DNA of 64,000 bases, taken from the NCBI GenBank assembly GCA_963513935.1, contig OY740774.1:23393949-23457948 (forward strand), given 5' to 3'. The stretch is from Aphrophora alni. Lineage: Eukaryota; Arthropoda; Insecta; Hemiptera; Aphrophoridae. Position numbers and translations under genes: made by a program. The notes beneath the pieces are model-generated. The model saw only the letters and a program-made list of their open reading frames with translations, ran no database searches and was not told the origin of the DNA. Below are positions 21,906-32,089 of this stretch, piece by piece; positions within the stretch are counted from its first letter, which is position 1; each line of letters opens with the position of its first letter.

Positions 21906-24900
21906 GAAGTAAATAGGTCATGTGACGGATATAAGGCCAGGTATATTCTAGCTTGAATACATACTATAATTAAAAAAAGTTTTATTGAAATTAAAATCCC
22001 ACCAAACCAAGTTTAGTGTGAAAATCAAATCAAGTAAAATAAGTTTCCTCTGGGAGGATCAAGATTTATTCTCAAAGTTTGAGTCTAATTATATTTCTTG
22101 CTATAGTTTTAATTGCAGACGGAAAGATAGTTGATGCCAAAACAAATCTTTACTTTGAAGTTGAAATGGTATTCAATTAGTGAGAGTCACCGCCAGAGCT
22201 TTAATTGCCGTCGTCGTTACGGTAGGTTCTAATGATGTTAGAGGGTGTACTCGACAAAACTATCAATTAAGAGACGAACCGAAGTTTTTATTTTCGAACT
22301 GGCGTTCATTAAATATATAAATCAGAAGTTTGTACAACGACGCATGTTGTGGTTGTATGTTTATAATTGCACTTAATCCTATACGCGGATGGAATTAAGG
22401 GGCATTTCATTCGCGAAGGATAAAATAAATCTGCCAGGATAGCAGTTGATGCGATCAGAACATCGATGTCCAATTAATTACGTTTAACTCAAATTCTTAC
22501 TCAAGGATTTATTGGAGGGTGGTGTAAACTTTCTTCCGTCTTAAACAAGGTTGGAAAGAGAACAAGTTGATGACACTATTATGATACTTACCCAGCTACA
22601 ACATACAATGGAATACAAGCAGATTCACTAAATACAAAAGCTTAAAAGTTTCTTTCTCCCTCGTAGGGGATGTTAAACTGTTTAGCAAAATCAAGAGGTC
22701 GTACCAAGTTGGATAAGTTTATTCAAAGAGTTCTTCCACAGGTTTTCTGAAAATCGTAATTGTGTATATATCGTTACTTTCTTGACGTAGGCTAGGCATT
22801 AACGGGTCTCGCCCTATACGGTCCTTGTTGAGTATTTGCCTCACATAATAATATTTAGGTTAATTGCTAGGAATGGAAGTTCGGACTAAATGAAAAGACA
22901 TTCTCAAAAAACAAGTTAAGATGACACGAAAAAAATATTGTAAAGTTACCTAAATTTTCGATTGTTCCAGTTTTTGCTGACATGAAAACGATAAAACTTG
23001 TCCATTGCGTGCTGTTGACTTTGTCCAATCAAATTTAATATTGATGTTTGTAATACTGTTTTCATAGTGCGGTAGGTAACCTATTTTTATAAAAATCTTG
23101 AATAAGAAACTTATATTTTTGAGCGTAGTGAACGAATGCGTGGTCTTATTTTCTTTTCTTACAACAGAATTTTTTTTTAAAGGGCTTTAATTTGAGGTAT
23201 CACTAGCCATACGTGTCTATTATACATTTCTCAGATAGAGTGGTGGGAGAGGGGAAAGGTATTTTTATTTTGTAAATTGGTATTCTAAGATTTCCCTTAA
23301 AGGTGAATAACTGTCCCCAATTACGGCCCTCCATTTGAAAGCGTTACTATTGGTAATTTGTTTTCAAATAATTTTGGTTTGAATTAGAATATTATATCAA
23401 AAATGTGAGGTAATACACTTTTATTTTTTAATTTAATTCTGTTGAACCTTCGGCTTTAAAATGAAAAACCATTTCTAAATTGTATATTCCATCTAACTTA
23501 AAAAAATATCACCCAAAAAATAGAAACAGACATATATAATGCGTCACATATCTGTTGTACTTTGGCAGGGTAAACACAAACATTTTAAAATGTCTAAAGT
23601 CAATATTTTTTTTTTCTAATAATAATGTAGGGGGAGGAGTGCGCCCTTAATTTCAACTGGTATAAGTCCAACTGGTATTTCAACGCACAATATAATATAT
23701 TCCAAAGGCGATTAAACAAACTTTTTTTTTAAATCAATAGTTTGAAAAGTAAATAGTAAAAATCATAATTTGGGTTTAAATAGTCTTAAGGAGGGGAGGG
23801 GTTGAACCCTCAAAATTATACATTTTAATCTTCAATGTTAAAAAAAATAATAATTAAAATTGTTGCTACAAAATGAGCTGTATAAGTTACAAGATTACGA
23901 ATATTTTACACTTGCAAACATACAGTACGATTGTGTACAGGAAGGAAGTCGTGTAATTGTTATTACATAGAACGACTAAACGAACAAGATCCGAATCACA
24001 TTAAATGACGAAGCTATCTCGTACAGGAATGAATCGCCAACTCGAGTTGAGAGCTCAACACTCGAGCCTTGAGCGCTCTTAGCTTTAGTGGATCGACTTT
24101 GTCCATTTATCTTCCATTCTGAATGGGTTACGAGAGAATTATTTAATATACTTTGCAACTTGTATTAAAAATGTAAAAAATACAATATACAATTTAATTT
24201 AATATATTTAATTCTACCCCATCGTACATTTTGAAGGACTAAAATTACCTTGTATTCGTGGCTACTAAACCTTCTGTTAAAGCGGTTGTAAGTATTTAAG
24301 TTAAACGTCTTTTATAGCAACGAATTTACATTAAAAAAATTGATTTATCACCACCATTTTTTTTTCATATTTTTTACGTTGCATGGCAACCACATAAGGG
24401 GTTAAAGTTTTAGATCCATTGAATCAAGGTCGTGTTTTTGTTTTTTCTTGGAGCAAGCAAGGCCACATTTTTTAAAAAAAATTTCTTTTTTTTTAAATGG
24501 CGGCCACTCAAAATAGTTAACGCACGCGAGTGCTTCGATTAGAGAATGCTCGCTCGCGCTAACGAGAAAAAAAATTAATCGTGCACTATCGAGAAAAATA
24601 TAAAACAACAAATATATACAAAATAGTTATAACAATAAGTCAAAAACGAAGTAAGATGATATAAATTTTGCAAAACCAACAACACCGAACTTCAGATAAC
24701 AGTATAAAATACAATGAAATAATACAAGCCTTCATGTAATTGGTACTGCAACTAGTAAATCACATAAAAATGTTCAGGAGACGCAAGAAGGACAAACACC
24801 AATCTATAATCTCAGCATCATCTCCTAACATCACCTCAATTAAATTTGGTAGGAGAACTGGACTTTCAAGAAATAAATCCAGAATAGTAATAAAACAAGA

Positions 24901-24935
24901 CTTTATTTTATACATTTTAAAAACGAAGGCAGGTT
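21906..24935. other. long gene-free stretch with a foldback-related patch
   Basis: Near 22738-22800, AGGTTTTCTGAAAATCGTAA then TTACTTTCTTGACGTAGGCT matches the foldback arm text near 52958-53010. The rest is AT-rich with no supported gene. Short frames at 23976-24158, 24402-24611 and 24740-24937 show no recognisable domains. Confidence 0.35.
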
Positions 24936-24939
24936 AAAA

Positions 24940-25068
24940 TTGTTTTAACGCTAATACTTGAAAAAACCGTTAGTTAACTCTACATTAAATCTGCTCTAGA
25001 TAAAATGTTCTTTAAACTACAATATCTGAATTTTTATTGTAGGCCAAAGGATAACATAGTTATTAATA
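24940..25068. repeat. dispersed repeat fragment shared with the foldback arms
   Basis: The text runs GTTAACTCTACATTAAATCT, GATAAAATGTT, ACAATATCTGAATTTTTATT, GTAGGCCAAAGGATAACATA. The arm near 53600-53700 has the same succession (GTTAACATTAAATTTGCTGT ... CAATATCTGAGTTTTCATTC ... TAGGTCAAAGGATAACCCAA). Confidence 0.6.
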
Positions 25069-25069
25069 A

Positions 25070-25200
25070 ATAGGTTCAAAAACCTCTCGGTCATCATCGC
25101 CTTATAAATCCTAAACGAATTTAAAACAAAGACAATATGAAAAACATGTGGATACAGCTAGGTCCCTCGGGATTGCCACATCTGTACTCACTGTATACAA
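25070..25200 (+). repeat. family A dispersed repeat, internally deleted
   Basis: The 5' block TTCAAAAACCTCTCGGTCAT and CATCGCCTTATAAA is joined directly to the 3' part (GACAATATGAAAAACATGTG, GATACAGCTAGGTCCCTCGG, GATTGCCA, TACTCACTGTAT). The middle 130 bases are missing. Confidence 0.8.
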
Positions 25201-26424
25201 TCGTTCAGCATAATTAAAAAACGTATTCCTAAATTTCATAATGTTTTATATTCGCGATTTGGCTATAGATGTCTACTCAACTACACACACCAAATGGACA
25301 AGTTAAAACGGAAACTATTTACTCGGTCAATTTACCTAACAGTCTAAAAGATTAGGTATAAAAAAACTCCCTTCATAATCTAATGATTGAAATCTAGTTG
25401 AACAAATAACAATTTGGAAAATATAATAGTAGCATAACGCAAATAATTAGAAAGCAAGCACAAGAAAATACGAACTAATACAAGCCTTGAACTAGTAGAA
25501 AGACAAAAACTTGCCCAGTAGACAAATATGAACTATTAACAACTACTTAGTGTACAAACATTAAGTCAGAAGTAAAAAAACTAATATAGAAGTGCAAACT
25601 TAATACAAAAATTTAATAACTTGTACAAAAAGGTGAACGATTAAGACTAATGTGAAAACTAAAGAAATCGACTATACGTTTAAAAAGGTCAGACTCATAA
25701 AAACACTTGTGTTAAGAAAAAAATGAACTACACGAACTACCAGAAACTCGTGTGGAAAGTAAGATTCTCACGAAAAATCGAATTATGAAGAAACGAAAAA
25801 TGTTTACTTTTCGTATCTTTTTGTTTCATCAAGATCGGTTGCGAGAACCCCTGTCTGCATTTGCCTGCAGAAAACAATCAGTCAGTTTGTAAGATAAGAT
25901 GCTTTCATATTATGCAAAGTATGAAATACAGCTGGCTTCTTATCTGTATGCGCTCAAAATATGCAAAGGAAAAGTTTGTGTGTTTTATTTTTATTTAACC
26001 TGAATGATGTACTTCTTCTCCCAGGAGGTAAGATAAGTAACATCTGGATGTGATCTCCGAGGTATCCCTCAAGACAGATTGGTTCATGGTCAATGGACTA
26101 GTTATCATCGAAGGTCTTTCCAATCTGCGAATTTAAAATCTCATCTTTACTTGATTTAGATTCCATAGACTTCTGGGAAATATGAGTTGGTCTATTAGCA
26201 TACGTAATACGTTTTCCATTTCTTGATTGTTAAATTAACTATTATTGTTTTTATAATTTTACTCAGATTATTGGAAACAATTGTATTATAAAATTTGTAA
26301 AATTAAAATCTTACAACTTCTCTTAATAATTGAAGAATCAATGGAGATAAATGAGGGATATTTAGATTTTATTCAGAATTTAAATTAATACACAATTAAT
26401 TTATAAATAAAACACTTAGTGTTT
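25201..26424. other. intergenic, nothing recognised
   Basis: AT-rich. No gene or bounded repeat is supported. Confidence 0.3.
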
Positions 26425-26520
26425 TCTTTGTCTAAAGTCTAAAACATTTCGGTCACTATCTATAAAAAAAAAAGAAGAAAAGAAGATAAAATAAAGATCC
26501 CTACTCCTCGACAAAGACCT
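26425..26520 (+). repeat. family A dispersed repeat, 5' fragment
   Basis: GTCTAAAACATTTCGGTCAC, a purine-rich spacer, then AAAATAAAGATCCCTACTCC and TCGA. It is interrupted by the compound microsatellite; GACCTGATGG just before the GT run is the family's GACCTGATAGG word. It is the last copy before a 29-kb stretch without any. Confidence 0.7.
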
Positions 26521-26523
26521 GAT

Positions 26524-26659
<136 letters not shown>

Positions 26660-26995
26660 TTCAAGTTCATTTAATTCCATTCTTTCCAAATCATCAAGAT
26701 TTGTCGACCACGTTTTCTTGTCATCGAGTCCATTATTTTAGTTAGAACATGAACAGTGAAAAGGAAATCTATCAGCTGTGTACGAACTGGCTAGGTTATC
26801 AGTAAATTTATAAGTATATTGTTTAACATAAACAGCATCTTTACATCTTTACCTTTGTTATTCCAATGACACTCTTACAACGTTTAACTTTAACTTGTAA
26901 ATATTAGAGTGGTAATTATATGTTTTTCTTCTTTTTGATATTTGTACGTTTATTTAGCCAACTGTTATTATTATCATAACATCTTTTTTATGTTG

Positions 26996-26998
<3 letters not shown>
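26660..26998. other. AT-rich stretch, nothing recognised
   Basis: No supported feature. Confidence 0.3.

Positions 26999-27032
<34 letters not shown>
26999..27032. repeat. (AT)n tract
   Basis: This is a 34-base AT run immediately before the minisatellite that follows. The related locus at 47.6-48.0 kb has the same arrangement in mirror image. Confidence 0.95.
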
Positions 27033-27039
<7 letters not shown>

Positions 27040-27040
<1 letters not shown>

Positions 27041-27345
27041 AAGACCTTTTGAGTGCCTGGCGATTCCTGACCTTGGAGCGGTTATACGATCAGACATAAC
27101 GGCCACCCTTTGGGTGCCTGAGTATAAAAGTTATACCGTGTATACAATTACCACCTTTCCAGTGCCTGGCTTATATTTTAAATGCATTTGCGTCATTTTG
27201 GGGGCTTGATATAAAGATACCACTATTGCGACCTTTCCAGTGCCTGGCTTATACTTTAAACGCATTTGCGTCATTTTGGGTGCTTGATATAAAGATACCA
27301 CTATTGCGACCTTACAAATGCCTGGTTTATACATTAGACATATTA
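27040..27345. repeat. 78-bp minisatellite made of about 39-bp half-units
   Basis: ACCTTTCCAGTGCCTGGCTT starts at 27153 and 27231, and a diverged form (ACCTTACAAATGCCTGGTTT) at 27309: exactly 78 bases apart. Each unit holds two related halves, one with CCTTTCCAGTGCCTGGCTTA and one with ATTTTGGGTGCTTGATATA. Diverged single halves precede it (GACCTTTTGAGTGCCTGG at 27045 and CCCTTTGGGTGCCTGAG near 27107). Confidence 0.9.
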
Positions 27346-28475
27346 CGACTTTTTGAGAGATCTATGTTCGCGCGTGTTTTTGTTTTTTTTGGAGGTGTTT
27401 GTTATTTTGACTGACCTCCCCCCCCCCCCGTCACTTCTGTCTTTCGCGTGTAAACTCCGGGCTGCACTATACATTTTTCATGTATTTCACACTAACAATT
27501 AACAATACCGCATCATATTGAACAGAATGACTATAAAAAAATAAGGAAGTAATATTCTTATTGTAGAGGTGTTCAGTTTACATATTGATCTACACTCTTC
27601 TAATGACCTATTATTATGAACTAGATCTCATCGTAGTCTAAAAATTCTCATCGTAATCGTAAAACATCATAATTGAGGGCGGCAATAGCCGCCAGATGTA
27701 AGTATGGCCGGCGAACCACCACCCTTATATACATTGAATTTTACGCGAGTTTTCTAGTTTATTACGGTTTTTAAATTCAAAAAGCCCCTTGAACTTATAA
27801 GATGTAAGAAAAACGTTTAAGTTTATCATTAAAAGAATAATATTTCACTTATAATTGCTAGTTATTAAGTTATATTAAGTTAAAGTTCTGATTCGACGGT
27901 TTACCGACAAAAAGTTTTTTTTTTTTTCAGCCAAAAAATTCAGGCGACGCTTCCCGTATTAACGCTGGATGCGAGTATGTGTGCGCACGCATCTTCGATT
28001 CTCACCTTATGGCTAACATATATATAAATATACATAATATTGTCTTCAATTTTGGGATTTCAGTCTTGGGACTGTGAGTCCCGAGGTTCCCCTAATTTCC
28101 CGTTACATATTAAGGGTGGGCCCTCCGGGATAGGTCTCCCACCGTAAAATTGACATGCTGGTCAAATCAAAATGAAAGAAGGAAATCATAATCTGACCTC
28201 GAGCGACACAGTCTAGGTCAGTAATTAAGTGGGATACCCTAAGTAGAAATAAAAGAGATGCGTAACGTTATAATTTAATTTGGAATTACTATTATAATTT
28301 TTGGGGAAAAACAAATTAATTTTGTTCAAAATTTAGTAAACGTATTTTGGATTCAGCGTTAATTCGGGTAAGTCGCCGAAGAAAGAAGGTATGCTAATAA
28401 AAAAAGTGTCGGTTGTAATTAGTCGCGGTATAATTTCTTAATAATGAAAAATAAAAATAATTTCATCAAAATAGT
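27346..28475. other. intergenic with C tract
   Basis: An 11-base or longer C run lies at about 27418-27429. The 27940-28160 stretch is locally less AT-rich but shows no frame or border I can assign. Confidence 0.3.
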
Positions 28476-29108
28476 AAGCTCGGTTTCCTGACCACTCAGG
28501 TATTGATGGTAATGAGAGAGCAGATGAATTAGCCAGGTCAGGTTCAGAATCCCCTTTCCTGGGCCCGGAACCGGTGTTTGGGATCTCCTAATGGACATGC
28601 CAGAGCAGCGGTTGATACGTGCATACGGGAGGGGATGAATAGGGCCTGGACGAATTCAACCACTAGTAGACTTGCAAAAAGGTTATGTAGACCAAGCAAG
28701 AAACATGCTGAACAACTCATCTCTCTCAGAAGGGATAACATGAGGTGGGTGGTTGGGCTCTTTTAACGAGCCACTATCACCTCAGAAAACATCTACACAG
28801 GATAGGGATTGCTGCAGACAATACTTGCAGGAAATGTGGTTTGGCTGAAGAGTCTGCAGAACACATTCTTTTAGAGTGTGAGGCGTTAGGACGAGCCAGG
28901 CGATACTCTCTAGGCCTGCCGGGGAAAGAGATGGAAACCATCCTAGATAACCCTATTGGTAGTATCTGTTCCTTCATAAGGATGACGGGTATCACTAGTT
29001 GGGTGTAGGAAGGAAATTGGGGCGGCAAAAGATCTTTAGGTCGACGCCGGTGAGGCCTCTGAAGGTGACTTTCACAGCCCAGAACGGAATAAAAAAAAAG
29101 CTCGGTTT
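28476..29108 (+). mobile_element. 5'-truncated non-LTR retrotransposon insertion with target-site duplication
   Basis: The 11-base word AAGCTCGGTTT occurs at 28476-28486 and again at 29098-29108. Between them lies the 3' end of a non-LTR element that starts abruptly inside the RNase H domain and ends with AATAAAAAAAA. Truncated 5' end, A-tail and flanking direct repeat together are the signature of target-primed reverse transcription. The inserted element spans about 28487-29097. Confidence 0.88.
28487..29008 (+). pseudogene. non-LTR ORF2 3' end: RNase H tail and CCHC-like knuckle
   Basis: The frame from 28487 reads PDHSGIDGNERADELARSGS, the last RNase H block (usual form PGHSGI.GNE.AD.LAR). 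It is followed by GPEPVFGIS and a stop at 28589. Reading then shifts twice, near 28585 and near 28757. The middle block reads NTCIREG-like linker text then CRPSKKHAEQLISLRRDNMR and WVVGLF. The last block (frame of 28745) reads LLTSHYHLRKHLHRIGIAAD, CRKCGLAEESAEHILLECEA, LGRARR. The C..C....E...H.L..C array is the zinc-knuckle that closes ORF2 in RNase H-bearing non-LTR elements. Two frameshifts in about 520 bases make it non-functional, but divergence looks low. The 3' UTR follows at 29009-29086. Confidence 0.88.
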
Positions 29109-29405
29109 GGTTAAAATGTCGTTTGGTTAAATATTACAAGTTTTTGTCGTAAAGTTATGCCGAAATACCTGTGAATACATATATAGACATACATAATTCA
29201 AATATTATACATACATGGCTATAAATATACAAAATAAATGCAAGTGATTTTAGTTGAATAATCAGAACGTAATCATTACTTTAAATTAGGCAGCAGAAAG
29301 ATTAAAATTAGTTGATCGTATTTTCTTTGGCTTAGAGCCAAGAGATATTTATGTCTGTTAGCATCCTGCCATACATCTTATCTGCTGATAAGCGATTGAT
29401 TGACA
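29109..29405. other. AT-rich spacer
   Basis: Nothing recognised between the non-LTR insertion and the MITE. Confidence 0.3.
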
Positions 29406-29682
29406 ATCTAAAACATGGGCGTCATCGCCGGGGGTGGGGGGGACGCGTCCCCCCAATATTTGAGATGTAAAATTATGTTTGCTAAAAACGAATGATTTAC
29501 TTAAAACCTTAAAAGGTAAACATCGGGCGTTGTCTTTACTAGGGTTTTTAACATTACATTTCTGTTACAAACGCATAAAAACGATGTTTTGAGAAGTTTA
29601 ATTTAAAAAAATTTCATACCCCCAGACCCCCGGCATATGTCCCCCCCAATAATGAACTGGTGATGACGCCCATGATCTAAAA
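29406..29682. mobile_element. hAT-like MITE, 261 bp, with 8-bp target-site duplication
   Basis: The terminal inverted repeats are CATGGGCGTCATC (29414-29426) and GATGACGCCCATG (29662-29674), 13 bp and perfect. They are flanked by the direct repeat ATCTAAAA at 29406-29413 and 29675-29682. An 8-bp duplication points to the hAT superfamily. The interior carries G- and C-runs near both ends (GGGGGTGGGGGGGAC; GTCCCCCCC) and no coding frame, so it is non-autonomous. Confidence 0.85.
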
Positions 29683-30271
29683 CACTATTCTTATCGAAGG
29701 TCAAATCTTTACAAAAATATATTGAAATACTAAACTGACTTTAAATAACTTTACATTTATACAACTTCCGAAATAATAAATAGTTATTTAATAAATAATA
29801 TTCCATCCGTTTCGTCGGGGCTATCTGCGCGCGCATCACCCATTGTCGGTGTAATCACCACACAATGGAACCCACAATTCTACAAATTACTTTTTCTAGC
29901 ATGTATATACTTCTACAAGAAAACCAGTAGTTTACCTTACTTATCCCCACCCGAGAATTTACGTATTTTATCGAGCATTTTTATTTTATCTTCACACGTA
30001 CCTTTTTATATGGGCGACAGGAAGAAATAATTAACATCTTGGTAGTTTTTGAAATTTTCGGTATTCTATTTAGACTTAACGTAAGTATCAAATTGTATAA
30101 AAGTATAAAATTATGAAATTTTATATAATTATCATTAAAAAGAAAAAATATATATTGCACAAAAAGAAATAAGAATTTATTCGAAACTTACTTATTATAC
30201 TATACTTACGAAAAGAAATATTATTTTTGTGAAAGAAAAAAAAAGTAAACAAGACTACAGAAATTTTTAGC
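29683..30271. other. AT-rich spacer upstream of the protease/helicase remnant
   Basis: No frame or border is supported. Confidence 0.3.
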
Positions 30272-30790
30272 ATGGCTTTTGATTTTGGTGACGAAGATTT
30301 TGAACGTAATTATTAACAAAGATGCATATTTAGGTGTAGAACATATACAGCGCTTCAGCGATTTAATAAAACAATGTTTAATATTGATTTCTTAGGAATG
30401 GAAGAATAACAAATTTATGATATGATTACTCCCGCTTCTCCTGATAGATCTATAATTCAAATTTTATTTTGGCCTTTAACAGATGATGACATGCTCAGAG
30501 GTCACTTTGTGTGCAGTTTTTTTGACACTGAAACTATTTATATTTATGACTCATTAAATGAAAAGAAAGATCATAGTCACTTATAGATTAGTTTTGCTAA
30601 AATTATACCCATTTTATTTTCAATCTGGAAAGACTATAAAGTGGCCTGAAGTTCAACTTCAGAGTGAGTGTGATTGTGGTATATTCGCAATTGCTTTTGC
30701 GACATCTCTTGTACATGGTATTAGACCAGATTATGTGCGATATAACTGTGATAATAATTATTTGCGACAATTTCTCTTACGTATATTTAG
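30272..30790 (+). pseudogene. Ulp1-like (C48) cysteine protease remnant, copy 1
   Basis: From a possible start at 30272 (MAFDFGDEDFERN) the text reads, with frame changes, a VEHIQRFSDLIKQ block, then MLRGHFVCSFFDTE and YIYDSLNEKKD near 30490-30565. The Cys block, SECDCGIFAIAFATSLVHG, is at residues 37-55 of the open frame starting at 30558. These are the His, Asp and Cys motifs of an Ulp1/SENP-type protease in the right order. A frameshift or stop (tag after HSHL near 30583) separates the Asp and Cys parts, so no intact enzyme can be made. Proteases like this accompany several transposon and virus-like element families. The bearer is not identified. Confidence 0.65.
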
Positions 30791-30839
30791 AGAGCGTTCT
30801 ATAAAAAACTTTCCTTTTCATTTTATTCAAATTACTTCT

Positions 30840-31360
30840 TGGAATCTTCAATATTCAATGATCAATTGTGATTATGATATCATAAAAAATGGAGGACGTC
30901 TAAATGATTATCATAATGAAAGATTTCATAACCTACTTTTACGGTTTACTATTTACAAGCCTCAACATACCGGAAGACTTCAAGTTCTTTCAAAAATCAA
31001 ACCAATGGCTGAAGGTGAAAAAAATATTCAAATTTTGTTTTCTAATTCTGAACATTGGTTATGTAGCTATTACGATGGTAAGTTATTATATATTTATGAT
31101 TCTTCAAAATCTGATACATTAGATGCAGATTTTAAAATTTTTTTTGAAAAAGCTTTATCCATTTTATTTTAACAAAAATGAAAAAGATTATATTTCCTTC
31201 TGTAGCCCAGCAACTTAATGGAGTTGATTGTGGCGTTTTCGCGATAGCATTTGCCACTTCATTAGTATTTGGTCATGATCCGCAAAATATTACTTATACA
31301 TATTCCTTAATGCGTAATCATGTATTTAAACTTTTAAGTGGAAATATCTTAACTTTGTAA
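30840..31360 (+). pseudogene. Ulp1-like (C48) cysteine protease remnant, copy 2
   Basis: The open frame 30558-31172 continues without a stop from the Cys block of copy 1 into the N-terminal part of a second protease. The text runs LNDYHNERFHNLLL, then NSEHWLCSYYDGK with the catalytic His at residue 166, and YIYDSSK with Asp at residue 181. After a frameshift near 31170 the frame from 31178 supplies FPSVAQQLNGVDCGVFAIAF with Cys at residue 18, then LMRNHVF. The motifs line up one-to-one with copy 1, so the protease domain is duplicated in tandem. Copy 2 is cleaner than copy 1. It ends at a stop at 31358-31360, a few bases before helicase text begins. Confidence 0.75.
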
Positions 31361-31361
31361 C

Positions 31362-31897
31362 TTTCCAAATACTTTGCCATCAAATACTGTTTGCTTATTA
31401 CCTACCAATCAAATGTGCGATACCTTAAAGATGCTATGTTAAAAAAAAATAATGCCGAGGAAATTGAGCTTGTTGCCGATGATACAATTCGAGCGAAGAA
31501 TATGCACAAACAAATAATAAAGTCTTTAATGAATGATGAAGCGGGTAGTTCACGAACTGCAGGATTAGCTAGAGTAATTAAAATAAAAGCTGGATCAAAA
31601 ATTATGATAAGACGAAACATTGATGTTTTTATCGGCTTGGCTATTGGTACAATAGGTACTATTATTTCTGTAACAAGAGATAATAATAATGTTGTCGACA
31701 TTATTAAAATTGAACTTACCAATAAAAGACAATATTCTATAGAACGTATAGAATCTAAATTTCAATTAATGAGGAATGCTTTTATAATAAGAAAACAATT
31801 TCCAATTTGCAATAGTTATGGAATAACTGTTCATAAAAGTCAAGGTCTAAACTTAGAAAATGCAGTAGTTGAAGCTGGAAAAAACTTTAACTTGTAA
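31362..31897 (+). pseudogene. PIF1-like helicase, C-terminal remnant
   Basis: The first 70 bases read, in a frame one off from the main one, NTLPSNTVCLLPTN, the start of the second RecA-like domain of PIF1-type helicases. A 1-base shift near 31430 leads into the open frame 31391-31897. This contains AEEIELVADDT, then KAGSKIMIRRNIDV..GLAIG, GTIGTIISV (residues 87-94), and GITVHKSQGLNLENAVV at residues 144-160. The TVHKSQG block is the conserved C-terminal motif of the family. The Walker A and B part is absent, and the protein stops just before the usual final motif. So this is a two-end-truncated fragment fused behind the protease pair. A Helitron-like or other large mobile element is the likely source. 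Confidence 0.75.
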
Positions 31898-32089
31898 ATA
31901 AAATATAAAATAATAATGCTCATGTTATCTTCTTTAGAAATATTTTAAGTTTTAAATTGAATTTTCGATTTTTAACTGCTCATAGCCAGCTGACTGAAAA
32001 AGTGTTGCTCTTCATCTTATGTGCAGTTGTTTGTTGTTTGGTTTCAGTTGTAAATTACAATAACATTTCAAAGTTACTGACGTTACAAG

